Origin: UBA1444 sp964521625
GTDB lineage: Bacteria; Bacillota; Negativicutes; UBA1444
Assembly: GCA_964521625.1 (NCBI GenBank)
Contig: CAZFSM010000003.1
Location: forward strand, 1-64,000
Length of the DNA: 64,000 nt
Direction of reading: 5' to 3'
The notes under the pieces are model-generated. The model did not search any database. It was not told the DNA's origin and saw only the letters and a list, made by a program, of their open reading frames with translations. Positions 8,661 through 17,365 of the stretch are shown in pieces. How positions within the stretch are numbered: position 1 is the stretch's first letter; the number at the start of each line of letters is the position of its first letter. The position numbers and the translations under genes are program-made.

Positions 8661-8669
8661 TATTGCGCA
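8654..8669. promoter_or_regulatory. 16-bp palindrome overlapping the -35 box (candidate operator)
   Basis: The plus strand reads TGCACAATATTGCGCA, an inverted repeat with a single mismatched pair. It covers the whole -35 hexamer of the promoter at 8632-8660. Such a position fits a repressor site, but no regulator is identified in the window. Confidence 0.5.
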
Positions 8670-8690
8670 ATGAAAAGTTAGCGGCAGTTT

Positions 8691-10016
8691 TTACAAATGG
8701 CCAACCATGCGTAGCCAGTTGCGGTCATTGGTCAGCACGAATTCGGCGCTGAGAAAGTCATGCAACTTGTAACGGATGCCAATTTCATTGTAATTAAGAT
8801 TGGGCCAGCGTTCCGCCCTGAGTGACCATCGGCCCCCTAACCCTTGTTCCAGCCAGGTCACCCACTCCTTGTCATTGGTCCGATAGCGGAATCCCGCCCA
8901 GGTCTCGGCGGCGAATTGGTGGCCCCAGCCGGGCATCACCTCCCAGGTCATCATCCCTGGCAGCACTTTCAGCTCCAGGAAAACTTCGTCCCGTTTGCTG
9001 ATTCTTTGCCCCAAGTGAACCTTACCGGAAATATTGTCGCGATCCTTGCCGATATCAAGCATAACATCGGCCGTGATTCGGAACCGTTCCGCTTCCAGCG
9101 TTATCGCCACTTCCGTATCGGTTCCCGGACGGACAATCGGTGAAACTTTGAGACCAAACTGCCGTATCAATGGATCTGAGATTGTCGTCAGTCGGATATT
9201 TTCCGTAAAATAGGCAAGGCGTCGTTCCACATAAGCAACCGGCAACCCCCGCATGCTGCGGGCTTGTATCTCAATGGCCGGACGTGCATGGATCAGCAGC
9301 AGGTTGGGGATGGTAACCGATCGCAGTGAAACCTTGGTCTCTTTGACAACTTGCCCTGTGGGGAAAAGTGAGAGCCTCACCGCCGTATCCCGTCCCGCTT
9401 CCACATCAAGACTAAAATGAAACTCGGGCAATTGTCGCCGCAACAGCTCCCTGATTAGTTCCCGCGCCACTCCGGTGGCCCAATCCACCGCATCCACCGG
9501 CAACCCCAGCAAGGCTGCCTGGATATCAGGTTCCAGTTTGCCCATGTCCAGTTTTACCAACTTAACTGCTTCCGGCGCAATCCCGCTATAATCAACTTGG
9601 ACCGAAACGTTTCTGACAGTATCGCCCCACGGCGCGATACTAATCCGGATCTGCGTCACCGCAGCCGGCTCGATCTCCACTCTTTCCACCGTATAACCAA
9701 CCAGTACCCGGTCGAATACATCCCTGACCAACCTTTCATAGTGATCGCGACGCCCGGATACCTCTATCGTCGAACGGCCCAGCAACAAGTGCTCGCCGAT
9801 TGTTTTCACGCTTTCTGACATCCGCCGTAAAACCCGTGTCGAAGGAACAGCGGTTGCCATGACCTGTACCTGGACCGCTTCCACTGCCGGATCGGCAAAA
9901 ACAGGTGGTGTTGGCGAGCAGACACCTGTCCCTGAGTACAGTGACATCACCAGGATCCAGACTAAAGCAAACCCGCTATGTAAGGCTCTGCTATACAAAA
10001 TTGCCATGCTGCCCAT
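8691..10016 (-). CDS. Secreted protein with a probable C-terminal outer-membrane beta-barrel, unrecognised family
   Basis: The 441-residue protein has an N-terminal signal peptide (residues 1-33). Residues 45-270 look like two or three alpha/beta repeats (for example VERVEIEPAAVTQIRISIAPWGD and AVRLSLFPTGQVVKETKVSLRSVTIPN), recalling POTRA-like modules. Residues 275-441 are alternating-hydrophobicity beta-strands rich in Trp, Tyr and Arg, ending with NWLRMVGHL. I do not recognise the family. Its place directly after bamA, and before the skp-like genes, suggests an outer-membrane assembly or transport factor, perhaps a TamA-like partner for TamB, although it is not a recognisable TamA. Fold call moderate; function unknown. 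Confidence 0.6.
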   Translation of the reverse strand: MGSMAILYSRALHSGFALVWILVMSLYSGTGVCSPTPPVFADPAVEAVQVQVMATAVPSTRVLRRMSESVKTIGEHLLLGRSTIEVSGRRDHYERLVRDVFDRVLVGYTVERVEIEPAAVTQIRISIAPWGDTVRNVSVQVDYSGIAPEAVKLVKLDMGKLEPDIQAALLGLPVDAVDWATGVARELIRELLRRQLPEFHFSLDVEAGRDTAVRLSLFPTGQVVKETKVSLRSVTIPNLLLIHARPAIEIQARSMRGLPVAYVERRLAYFTENIRLTTISDPLIRQFGLKVSPIVRPGTDTEVAITLEAERFRITADVMLDIGKDRDNISGKVHLGQRISKRDEVFLELKVLPGMMTWEVMPGWGHQFAAETWAGFRYRTNDKEWVTWLEQGLGGRWSLRAERWPNLNYNEIGIRYKLHDFLSAEFVLTNDRNWLRMVGHL

Positions 10017-10037
10017 TTCTTTTCCAGCCTCTTTATA

Positions 10038-10067
10038 GGAAGAACCAGGACACTGCCTGGTTCTTCC
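10038..10067 (-). terminator. 12-bp perfect hairpin after bamA (attenuator or processing site)
   Basis: GGAAGAACCAGG (10038-10049) pairs perfectly with CCTGGTTCTTCC (10056-10067) around a 6-nt loop, in the 75-bp gap after the bamA stop. There is no run of T after the stem on the minus strand, so it is not a classic rho-independent terminator. It may slow polymerase or protect a 3' end. Confidence 0.45.
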
Positions 10068-10091
10068 CTGCTTTATTTGTCTTAGATTAAC

Positions 10092-11858
10092 TTAGAACTT
10101 GCCGCCAAAACTGAAGTGGGTGCGGCCGCCTTGGTTCCCGAAAGCATAATCGATACGAACGGGCCCAAACGGTGTGACTACGCTGATGCCAAAACCAATA
10201 CCGGTTTTCAGGCTCATGGACCTGTACGCGTTCCAGGTGTCGCCCCAGGCATCGCCAATATCAGCGAACAAGGCTGCCTGAACTCGCTTGGCAACCGGGA
10301 AACGATATTCCAACGTGGCCGTAAACATGCGGTTACCTTTGAATTGATCATCCCGGTAACCACGCAGGGTATCAATTCCGCCTGCGCTAAATGTTTGCAT
10401 TGTCGGAATACTGCCCGTTCCATAACCCAAAAGACTCCGTGCCGCTACTACTTGGGACTTACCAACTTTCCAGTAATGGCGAACCTCCGCTGTATACTTG
10501 TTAAAGTTGAAGTCGCCGCCGAGTCCGGCCAGTTCTGCAGTTAGCGCATAGCGGGTTCCTTCGGAAGGATTGGTGACACTGTCGCGGGAATCAAACACAC
10601 GCGACAGGATGATACTGCGGGTCAGACCGAAGTTTTGGGGGATATAATTGGGCGCATATGCCGAGTTGGTTTGATAGTTTGTATCCGACACCCATTCCAC
10701 ATATTCATCCCAGCGATTCTTCAATGTGATGAAATGCGACAGGTTGTCGTTTACCGGTCGGCCAAGTGTAAAATCAAATCCCCGATAGCGCCGGTTATAA
10801 GTTGAAATAACATTCCCATCCGGGTTGTAGTCTGCATATTGGCTAATCATGTTGTAAATCGTAAATCCCAAGGATGTCTGTTTGCTGTCAATCCATGGTT
10901 TCTGATAACTGAGGGAATAATTGCCGGTGGTTGATGTTTTGCCGCCAAATTCCCAGTGAACATTGACGCTGTCGCCAGTCCCGCGGAAGTTTTTGTCACC
11001 GACATTGATAATCCCGACCAATCCGTCGGAAGCGCTATAGCCGCCGCCAATCGAAAAGGTACCGGTCTTTTGTTCGACGACACTGATTTCCAGCACCGTA
11101 CCGCCAGGAGTTTTTCCTGGTTGCAACTTCAGGTTGACATCCTCAAAAAAACCCAGGTTGTACAATTTCTGCATGCTGCGCCGGGCATCTTTGGAGTTGA
11201 AGGGTTGCCCCTTCTTGGTCCGCATTTCCCGGGTGATTACATGCGTTTTGGTCTTGGTATTGCCTTTGACGATAATGTCTTCGACAATACCTTCATTAAT
11301 CTTGACGGTCAGAATACCCTCCGGGCTAAAGTTTACATCACCGGTTTTGGCCAAAATATAGCCTTGCCCTTTGTAATACTCCTCAATTGCCCGCAGGTTA
11401 GTAGCCACCGTCTTAGAATTGAGTACCGTTCCTGTTTTGACGGTCACCAGAGGCAGCAGTTTTTCTTTGGCCACCTTTTGGTTGCCTTGAATGACAATTC
11501 CTTTCAAAACAGGGTTTTCCTTGACGTTATAGACTACCTTGACCCCTTCGGGGATCGCCGAAAAATCGGCCGTCACGTCAGAGAAGGTTCCCATTTCGTA
11601 AATGAGGCGAAGATCCTGTCGGACTTTGTCCGGCGTCCACAAATCGCCTGGCTTCAGGCGGGTTGCGGCTAGAACGGTTTCCGGCTTGATATTGACGGCG
11701 CCGGCGACGTCGACAAATGCCACAGTTTTGCCAGTCAGGTCCTGTGGCGGCCCCTCCGCCAACGGCGCGGCCTGAACGGCCCCTGCGACCGACAGCATCA
11801 TCATCAGTACAAAGACCATGATCAGGATGCCCGGCCTGTTATTGCTGTATTTTCTGAT
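10092..11858 (-). CDS. bamA: Outer-membrane protein assembly factor BamA (short, three POTRA domains)
   Basis: BamA inserts beta-barrel proteins into the outer membrane. From the proposed start the protein is 588 residues: a signal peptide (basic start, then a hydrophobic run ending AGAVQA), three POTRA domains (about 40-110, 115-190 and 190-265) and a 16-strand-type barrel (about 270-588). The conserved loop-6 motif LRGYRDD is near residue 497, and the last residue is Phe. E. coli BamA has five POTRA domains, so this is a short form. The only start codon placed correctly after GGAGGG is ATC at 11858; the first ATG, at 11819, has no ribosome site and would remove the basic part of the signal peptide. 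Confidence 0.93.
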   Translation of the reverse strand: MRKYSNNRPGILIMVFVLMMMLSVAGAVQAAPLAEGPPQDLTGKTVAFVDVAGAVNIKPETVLAATRLKPGDLWTPDKVRQDLRLIYEMGTFSDVTADFSAIPEGVKVVYNVKENPVLKGIVIQGNQKVAKEKLLPLVTVKTGTVLNSKTVATNLRAIEEYYKGQGYILAKTGDVNFSPEGILTVKINEGIVEDIIVKGNTKTKTHVITREMRTKKGQPFNSKDARRSMQKLYNLGFFEDVNLKLQPGKTPGGTVLEISVVEQKTGTFSIGGGYSASDGLVGIINVGDKNFRGTGDSVNVHWEFGGKTSTTGNYSLSYQKPWIDSKQTSLGFTIYNMISQYADYNPDGNVISTYNRRYRGFDFTLGRPVNDNLSHFITLKNRWDEYVEWVSDTNYQTNSAYAPNYIPQNFGLTRSIILSRVFDSRDSVTNPSEGTRYALTAELAGLGGDFNFNKYTAEVRHYWKVGKSQVVAARSLLGYGTGSIPTMQTFSAGGIDTLRGYRDDQFKGNRMFTATLEYRFPVAKRVQAALFADIGDAWGDTWNAYRSMSLKTGIGFGISVVTPFGPVRIDYAFGNQGGRTHFSFGGKF

Positions 11859-11871
11859 TTTCTTACCCTCC
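11856..11871 (-). promoter_or_regulatory. Ribosome binding site pointing to an AUC start codon for bamA
   Basis: GGAGG at 11871-11867 is followed by 8 nt and then ATC at 11858-11856, in frame with bamA. No ATG, GTG or TTG lies in frame between this site and 11819. The reading gives an n-region MRKYSNNR followed by the hydrophobic core. Confidence 0.55.
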
Positions 11872-11880
11872 CTTCGGCTT

Positions 11881-12408
11881 TTATGGTTTCGTCCGCCCGC
11901 GCAGTGTCTGCCCGGCAGCCTGGATGAGACGTTTCATCTCCTCCGGAGATAGGGCTGCTTCCGGGGCGGTCGATTTTTCGGTTCTTTTCACCTCCTGTGT
12001 GGAAATCGTGGCGTCAACGGCGGTTGCCGCAGGCGTCTCCGCACTGCGAACAGGCGCTGTCGAACTATTTTGAACCGGCGCAGCAGTAATTGGCGTGGGC
12101 GGCATTACACTCTGCAATACAGGCGCTTCTAACGCCTGTACATCATACCACCACCACGCACTGCTGATTCCAGCCACAACTAAGATGGCAGCCAGACTCA
12201 ATGCAACTAATTGTACACCCCAGTTCAGTTTGAACCAACCGGAGTGAGAGTCAACAGTTTCCCTGGTAGAACGTAGTTCCGCTTCCGCCAGCAATAAATC
12301 CATCTGCCCGCGCACAGGAGCGTTTAAGTCAAAGTGCTTTTCCGCCCGTGTCAGCCAGTGTTTTGCCGCCCGGATTTTCCCCTGCGCTTTGCATACCGGT
12401 TCTGGCAC
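11881..12408 (-). CDS. Single-pass membrane protein beside the sigma factor (possible anti-sigma factor)
   Basis: No family recognised. The 175-residue protein has a cytoplasmic-type N-terminal part rich in Lys, Arg, Glu and His (residues 1-60), one transmembrane helix (about 64-86), and an extracytoplasmic tail rich in Pro, Ala, Thr and Ser (90-160) ending in a short charged helix. This N-in, C-out layout is that of RseA-type anti-sigma factors. It lies directly downstream of a sigma factor gene and just before bamA. Start is GTG with a strong GGGAGGT 8-9 nt upstream. The anti-sigma role is inference from layout and position only. Confidence 0.6.
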   Translation of the reverse strand: MPEPVCKAQGKIRAAKHWLTRAEKHFDLNAPVRGQMDLLLAEAELRSTRETVDSHSGWFKLNWGVQLVALSLAAILVVAGISSAWWWYDVQALEAPVLQSVMPPTPITAAPVQNSSTAPVRSAETPAATAVDATISTQEVKRTEKSTAPEAALSPEEMKRLIQAAGQTLRGRTKP

Positions 12409-12570
12409 TTTCCCCCACCTCCCGCCTGCTCTGTTGGCATTGTTGAAAATACGTTTATATATTCAACTGAAAATAGGTTTTTTCATCATCCATATCCCGT
12501 TAAATTTCAGCTTTAACCTATATTTTCTTTAATTTTTCGCCGTTTTCCGGCTTCAATAACTCGCTTTCTA
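12409..12570. other. AT-rich 162-bp spacer between sigma factor and membrane protein genes
   Basis: Clearly more AT-rich than its surroundings. It contains an interrupted inverted repeat (AAAATATAGGTT and AACCTATTTT on the minus strand) and a second one (GTTGAA and TTCAAC). I find no convincing -35/-10 pair and no terminator. It may hold a promoter read by a non-standard sigma factor. Confidence 0.4.
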
Positions 12571-13179
12571 TTATTTTTTCATTTCCGCCATCAATCGGGA
12601 TAACATTCCCCGCACCCGCCGAATTCCCTGTTGCTGCAAACGATATAAATGTGATGGGCTGATCTGCAATGTTGACGCAACCTGCCTCGGCGCCTGCTCC
12701 TCAAAAAAAACGCCGCTTAGCGCCAACCTTTCTTTACTGGGCAATCGCCCCATGGCCGAATGCAATTGATCAACCAAAAAATTGCGTTCGGCGGTTTCCG
12801 CCACTGAGGGGGCGCCGTCAGGCAATGTTTCGGCCAAGGTCACCTGAATCGTCTTGCTTTCTTTTTCAAGATAATTGAGCATACGTCCCCGTATCCGGTG
12901 AATTGCATAAAGACTGAACGCTACCCCGCGTTCCGGTTGAAAATTTTCTACGGCCTCAATCAAGCCGACAATTCCTTCTTGGACCAGGTCCATCAAGATC
13001 GCTTCATTGGCCCGCCATGGTGAAAGTGCTTTGACTACCAGGGGCTGGTATTGTTCGATTAACTGGCGGCGACTATCCAAATCAGCCTGATTTTTATACT
13101 GCAACCACAGTTCTTTCTCGACAGCCGGTTCGAGCAATACGATCTTTGTGACTTCAGCCAGATAGTCCTGTAGTCTCAT
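12571..13179 (-). CDS. Sigma-70 family RNA polymerase sigma factor, envelope-cluster
   Basis: A 202-residue alternative sigma factor. Region 2 spans residues 35-108 (core-binding DLVQEGIVGLIEAVENF at 64-80, then a -10 reading helix ending IRGRMLNYL). A short linker of about 35 residues with no region 3 follows, then a helix-turn-helix region 4 (140-195, ASTLQISPSHLYRLQ). It resembles group 3/4 sigma factors but is not a typical ECF protein, and I cannot name the subfamily. The ATG at 13179 has AAGGAGGT 8 nt upstream; the in-frame GTG at 13188 overlaps that ribosome site. It lies between tamB and a single-pass membrane protein, so it may control envelope genes. Confidence 0.85.
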   Translation of the reverse strand: MRLQDYLAEVTKIVLLEPAVEKELWLQYKNQADLDSRRQLIEQYQPLVVKALSPWRANEAILMDLVQEGIVGLIEAVENFQPERGVAFSLYAIHRIRGRMLNYLEKESKTIQVTLAETLPDGAPSVAETAERNFLVDQLHSAMGRLPSKERLALSGVFFEEQAPRQVASTLQISPSHLYRLQQQGIRRVRGMLSRLMAEMKK

Positions 13180-13215
13180 CCACTTCACCTCCTTCTGCCC
13201 GCGCGCGGGTTTAAA

Positions 13216-16200
13216 TTAAAAACGCAGCCGGTACTCAATGCCCATGCGGGGACTGTTTTTTTCATCCATTGATGCATTGAAACTAAACGATGAAGTCACA
13301 TCATAGCGGATTGTCGCCAGATACTCACTGCGATTCAGGCCCATGGAATAAGTCACTTCCACCCGGTCACCCAGGTATTTGCTGAATTCCAGATTATATA
13401 CTTCTTGCAGGGAGGCAGGTTTTCCTGCTGCCACCGCCGAGCCAAACGTGACTGGTTCACGCGAAGTTGTCCGGGAGCTGGATACCAACCGGAAATCATC
13501 CAGGCCAAAGGCTTCACGGAAGGTGTTTTCAAACCCGCCAAACACTTGCATACGAAGGCCTGTCGTCACCAGTGCCCGCATCTCTTCGCGCGCCAGGTCA
13601 TCGGAATTCATCATCCCCGGCGGCAACGTTTCGCCGCTACGCGGCCGCAGCGCCAATATCGTCCTGATTTCCTGCGGACTGAGCGCCGGGATCGAAGATA
13701 GCTTCATCTCCATTTGCGAAGCAGGGCCGTTAATATTTAGCATCACTTTCGTCCGCGACAAGATTGCATAGGCTTCTAAATGAAGCTGCGGATCGAGGCT
13801 GCGGGGAGTGGGGAAATCAATCGACCCTTCAGCAATCCGAAACCGGGCGCCAATATATTCCAGACTGCCGCGTACCAGATTAATTTTACCGGTGATCTGT
13901 GGTTGGTGCAATGTCCCGCCAAAATGCAAACCGCCGCCTAGCCAGATGTCATACAAAGATGGCGAGTATGCGCGAACATTCTTGCCCATCGTTACGTCCA
14001 GGTTCATCGCTACATCCAGTTGGCTTTGCGGCGCCTCTGGCAATCCCAGAACATTAACCGTTGCATTTTCAAATAAAATTGTGCCGCTAACAGTTGGTTT
14101 GCCATTTTGTTGAGACAGCGTTATTTCGCCATTTAACGGGCCTTTGAAAATTTTGTGTTTAACACCCAGGTGATTCAGCGACAACTTTACGTCATAGGCG
14201 GCAAACCCCTGTTCGCTGTTCAAAGTAGCCCGCCCGGTTAACTGAAAGGTTCCCCCGCCCATTGAGCCGGAAACTTGAGTCACGTTCATTTTATCATCTT
14301 CGAACTGAATATCAATCCCTAATTTTTCTAGCGGGTCCTGTAAGGATTTTAATTTCAGCGCACCATCAATGACTGAGAGGCGTCCGGTAAATATCGGTTT
14401 GGCCAATGTACCGCCCAGATGGATTTCGCCATGCGTCGCCCCAGTTGCCCACTGCACTTCTGTCGATAATAGCGGCAAAATACTCAAATTGGCCTGGTCA
14501 AGGCGAAACCGCAGGTCCATTACATCGGCCCCGGTTGCCTGCGCACGTTGCTGCCGGTTCAGCGCTTTCAGCGGCAACAATCCATAGGCGCTGGCTCGAT
14601 GCTCGCCTTTACTGATATAAAGCTGGTTGACTTGAATGATGTCATCCTTTAGCACAAACAAGCCAAACAACTGATCAAAAGTTGCATTTGTCACGCCGCC
14701 ATTGCGGATATCCAATGAAAGTCCAGCCTGGGGCGATTTGACGGTCCCGCCGATTTGAGCTAGAAAGTTCAGCTTACCCTGAATTTCAGACTTTGTATCC
14801 AGCCAGGCAGCCAAAATACCGGCATCAATATCCTTGCCACCGACTTCCAGCGCCAACACGCCCTGCAAGTCAGCCGAACCTTTAGCCACGACGAAGCCGG
14901 TTCCCTGACGGGCCCGCAGTTCATTAATCGTAATAACATGGTTGCGCAGCGCAACATCCAGGTCAATCCGGTCCAGTGAATAACCCTTGATCCGCCCGCC
15001 ATGCAGCGTGCCGAACAACTGCAGCGCTGGCAATGTGGTAGTGCCGGTCAGGGCGACCTGACCATCGAGACGACCGGAAACACCTGGCAACGGAGTGTTC
15101 AGGATGGAAAGCAATGCACTGATATCGGTATTTTCAACCGATAAGCCGCCATATACTTCGCTGTCGGTTTCACGATAGCCGCCATTGGCCCGCACTTGTC
15201 CTTTGCCCAGCAAAAAATGAACCGCTGAAATCTGCACCTCATTGCGGCGCAACAAAACTGTTCCACCGATATCAAACAGATCCTGGCCGTTCAATTTTAG
15301 CGTACGCGACATTACTTCGCCGCTAAATTCCGGTTTGTCCAGGCTGCCGGTCAAAACTCCGTTCATGCTCAGCTTACCCTGGACGGGGTAAGGATAACGC
15401 AATTGAATATAGGCCACTTCGACGTCCTGGGCGGTGATGTTGAAGTTCAGTTGCCGCTGCTGGTTTAACGTTCCCGAAATCGTGGCTTTTGCATTAAAGG
15501 AATCCACTTCAAAATTATCCAGCGAAATGATCCCGCCCATACGGCGATAGGCGCCGGAAGCTTTGGTCAACAAATAACCCCGGTAACTGCCTTCCCATAG
15601 GGTCAGCTTTCCATCCGCTTCGATGGAATCAAGCGTGCCGCCCAGCACAACTTCATTTTCCACATTACCTGTCAATGGCTCGCCGGGGGCTAACAGTGCG
15701 ACAAGGTCTTCGGCCCGCGCGCCCTGGGTTTTGATTTTCAGATCCAGCGCCCGGTTGCCTGAAAGCGCCACCCAGCCATTGATCTGATGCACTCCCTTGC
15801 CATTATAAACTTCCACGCCATCAAGTGAAACAGTTCCACCGCCCAAAGCGATATTGCCGGTGGCTCTGGTAAAAGGTTGACTTAAAATCATGCCATTTAA
15901 TGCCTGAAATCGACCGCTTGTCCTTACTGTTTGAGACGTTCCGGTCACGTGCCCGGTAAAGTCAAGACTGCCGGTTGCCCTGAGCTCAGGGTAATTTCCT
16001 GACAGTGCTCCGATTGGCAATGCAGACCCCAGTACGCTGAGATCAACCGAATTCGGCCCCAGAATCCCATCAGCAGCAAGAGAACCCAACCCTACTCTGG
16101 CCGATAAAGATCGTAGCAGCAGCTGTCCGTTTTGCCTGGCCAGAACCAGTTCGAGATTTCGCAGCGCCTCGCCAGCGAAAACCCCCTGTCCATCTTGAAA

Positions 16201-17352
16201 CCGAGCTGTCCAGTCCTCACCCTGCCGATGCCCGGAAAAAAGAGTAGAAAAACCGTCAATGCTCCAGATATTATTAATCGCACCTTTGACAACCGTCAGT
16301 TTCCCTTCCGCCTGCAGTGCATTCCAGGCCCCGGTTATTTTCGCATCAACGCCGAAATGGCCGGCGATCGGAAACCCTGATGAAAATGCCGCTGGGTCAA
16401 TATCGGTAGCCTGAAGCAGTATCTGCAGCTCCGGTTCGCGCATCGGCTGCAAAACTTTCCCATTCACCGCCATTTGCTGTCCGTTTAATTTGCCGACAAC
16501 ATCAAAAAACTGAACTTGCTGGTCGGAAAAAGTAATCAGGCCAACTACATCGCTCCACTCTATCCCGGCAAATCTTCCGCCAACGCCGCCTGGCCGCATT
16601 TCACCAGCAAAAACCAGGCCATCCCGGTCCTTTTTCAGCGTGACATCCAATCCCGTGACCCGGCCCTTGAGGTCGGCCAACGGCCAGTCCTGGGGAAATA
16701 ATCCCTGCCAGTCTTCCAAGTGCTGATTCTGCCCCTGCAACGTTACCACGCCATATCCCCGGGAGTTCACTGTACCGAAGGTCCGGGCCCGTTGATCCTG
16801 TCCCCGCAAATTCAGGCGGAATTTGACTGCAGGGTTTTCCGCAAAATCCAGCGAACCGGCAATCGGGGTTATTTCCCAGGAACGATTTTGGTCATGGAAA
16901 TGAACCTGTCCATCCGCCAGCGTCAGTTTTCCCCTGAACACCCGGCTTTCCGGCAGGTCCTCCTTGAGCAGATCATCAATATTCCATTTACCGCTGCTAT
17001 TTCTGTACAAAGATATTTCCGGACGGTCAATCCGGACTCTGGCAATCGATTCTACAATCCGTCGGGTCCACAATAAACGCAGAGGATCAACCTCTACGGA
17101 TGCTTCCGCAATTTGGGCAACAATTCGTCCCTGACGATCAAATACCTTTGAATCTGTGAGGGTCACCACGTTCCACGCCGTTAATTCCGCTGCTCCCACA
17201 GACACTTTTGTCCCAAAGGCGCGGGTCAGTTCCACTGCTACCGCGTCTTTTACTTCGCCCAGCAGCATCTGACCCCGCATCGCCCACCAGAACATGAGCG
17301 CTGCAACCACGGCAACTAGCGGCAACGCAGCCAAATAGGCCTTACGTCGCAT
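13216..17352 (-). CDS. tamB: Translocation and assembly module protein TamB (AsmA-like lipid-bridge protein)
   Basis: TamB/YtfN family proteins span the periplasm from an inner-membrane anchor and form a long hydrophobic groove, thought to move phospholipids and help outer-membrane protein assembly. The 1,378-residue protein has an N-terminal anchor helix (residues 7-25), AsmA-like beta-rich repeats through the middle, and the conserved C-terminal DUF490 domain (about 1000-1378), ending RLRF. Length is close to the E. coli protein (1,259). AAGGAG lies before the ATG. Genes for TolC and MlaEFD are immediately upstream. No recognisable tamA is present; the barrel proteins at 10092 and 8691 are the only candidate partners here. 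Confidence 0.93.
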   Translation of the reverse strand: MRRKAYLAALPLVAVVAALMFWWAMRGQMLLGEVKDAVAVELTRAFGTKVSVGAAELTAWNVVTLTDSKVFDRQGRIVAQIAEASVEVDPLRLLWTRRIVESIARVRIDRPEISLYRNSSGKWNIDDLLKEDLPESRVFRGKLTLADGQVHFHDQNRSWEITPIAGSLDFAENPAVKFRLNLRGQDQRARTFGTVNSRGYGVVTLQGQNQHLEDWQGLFPQDWPLADLKGRVTGLDVTLKKDRDGLVFAGEMRPGGVGGRFAGIEWSDVVGLITFSDQQVQFFDVVGKLNGQQMAVNGKVLQPMREPELQILLQATDIDPAAFSSGFPIAGHFGVDAKITGAWNALQAEGKLTVVKGAINNIWSIDGFSTLFSGHRQGEDWTARFQDGQGVFAGEALRNLELVLARQNGQLLLRSLSARVGLGSLAADGILGPNSVDLSVLGSALPIGALSGNYPELRATGSLDFTGHVTGTSQTVRTSGRFQALNGMILSQPFTRATGNIALGGGTVSLDGVEVYNGKGVHQINGWVALSGNRALDLKIKTQGARAEDLVALLAPGEPLTGNVENEVVLGGTLDSIEADGKLTLWEGSYRGYLLTKASGAYRRMGGIISLDNFEVDSFNAKATISGTLNQQRQLNFNITAQDVEVAYIQLRYPYPVQGKLSMNGVLTGSLDKPEFSGEVMSRTLKLNGQDLFDIGGTVLLRRNEVQISAVHFLLGKGQVRANGGYRETDSEVYGGLSVENTDISALLSILNTPLPGVSGRLDGQVALTGTTTLPALQLFGTLHGGRIKGYSLDRIDLDVALRNHVITINELRARQGTGFVVAKGSADLQGVLALEVGGKDIDAGILAAWLDTKSEIQGKLNFLAQIGGTVKSPQAGLSLDIRNGGVTNATFDQLFGLFVLKDDIIQVNQLYISKGEHRASAYGLLPLKALNRQQRAQATGADVMDLRFRLDQANLSILPLLSTEVQWATGATHGEIHLGGTLAKPIFTGRLSVIDGALKLKSLQDPLEKLGIDIQFEDDKMNVTQVSGSMGGGTFQLTGRATLNSEQGFAAYDVKLSLNHLGVKHKIFKGPLNGEITLSQQNGKPTVSGTILFENATVNVLGLPEAPQSQLDVAMNLDVTMGKNVRAYSPSLYDIWLGGGLHFGGTLHQPQITGKINLVRGSLEYIGARFRIAEGSIDFPTPRSLDPQLHLEAYAILSRTKVMLNINGPASQMEMKLSSIPALSPQEIRTILALRPRSGETLPPGMMNSDDLAREEMRALVTTGLRMQVFGGFENTFREAFGLDDFRLVSSSRTTSREPVTFGSAVAAGKPASLQEVYNLEFSKYLGDRVEVTYSMGLNRSEYLATIRYDVTSSFSFNASMDEKNSPRMGIEYRLRF

Positions 17353-17365
17353 GGATCTTCTCCTT

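Noticed and set aside
12409..12570. Twelve-codon open frame (MDDEKTYFQLNI) in the AT-rich spacer
   Set aside because: No ribosome site and no coding signal beyond one short frame.
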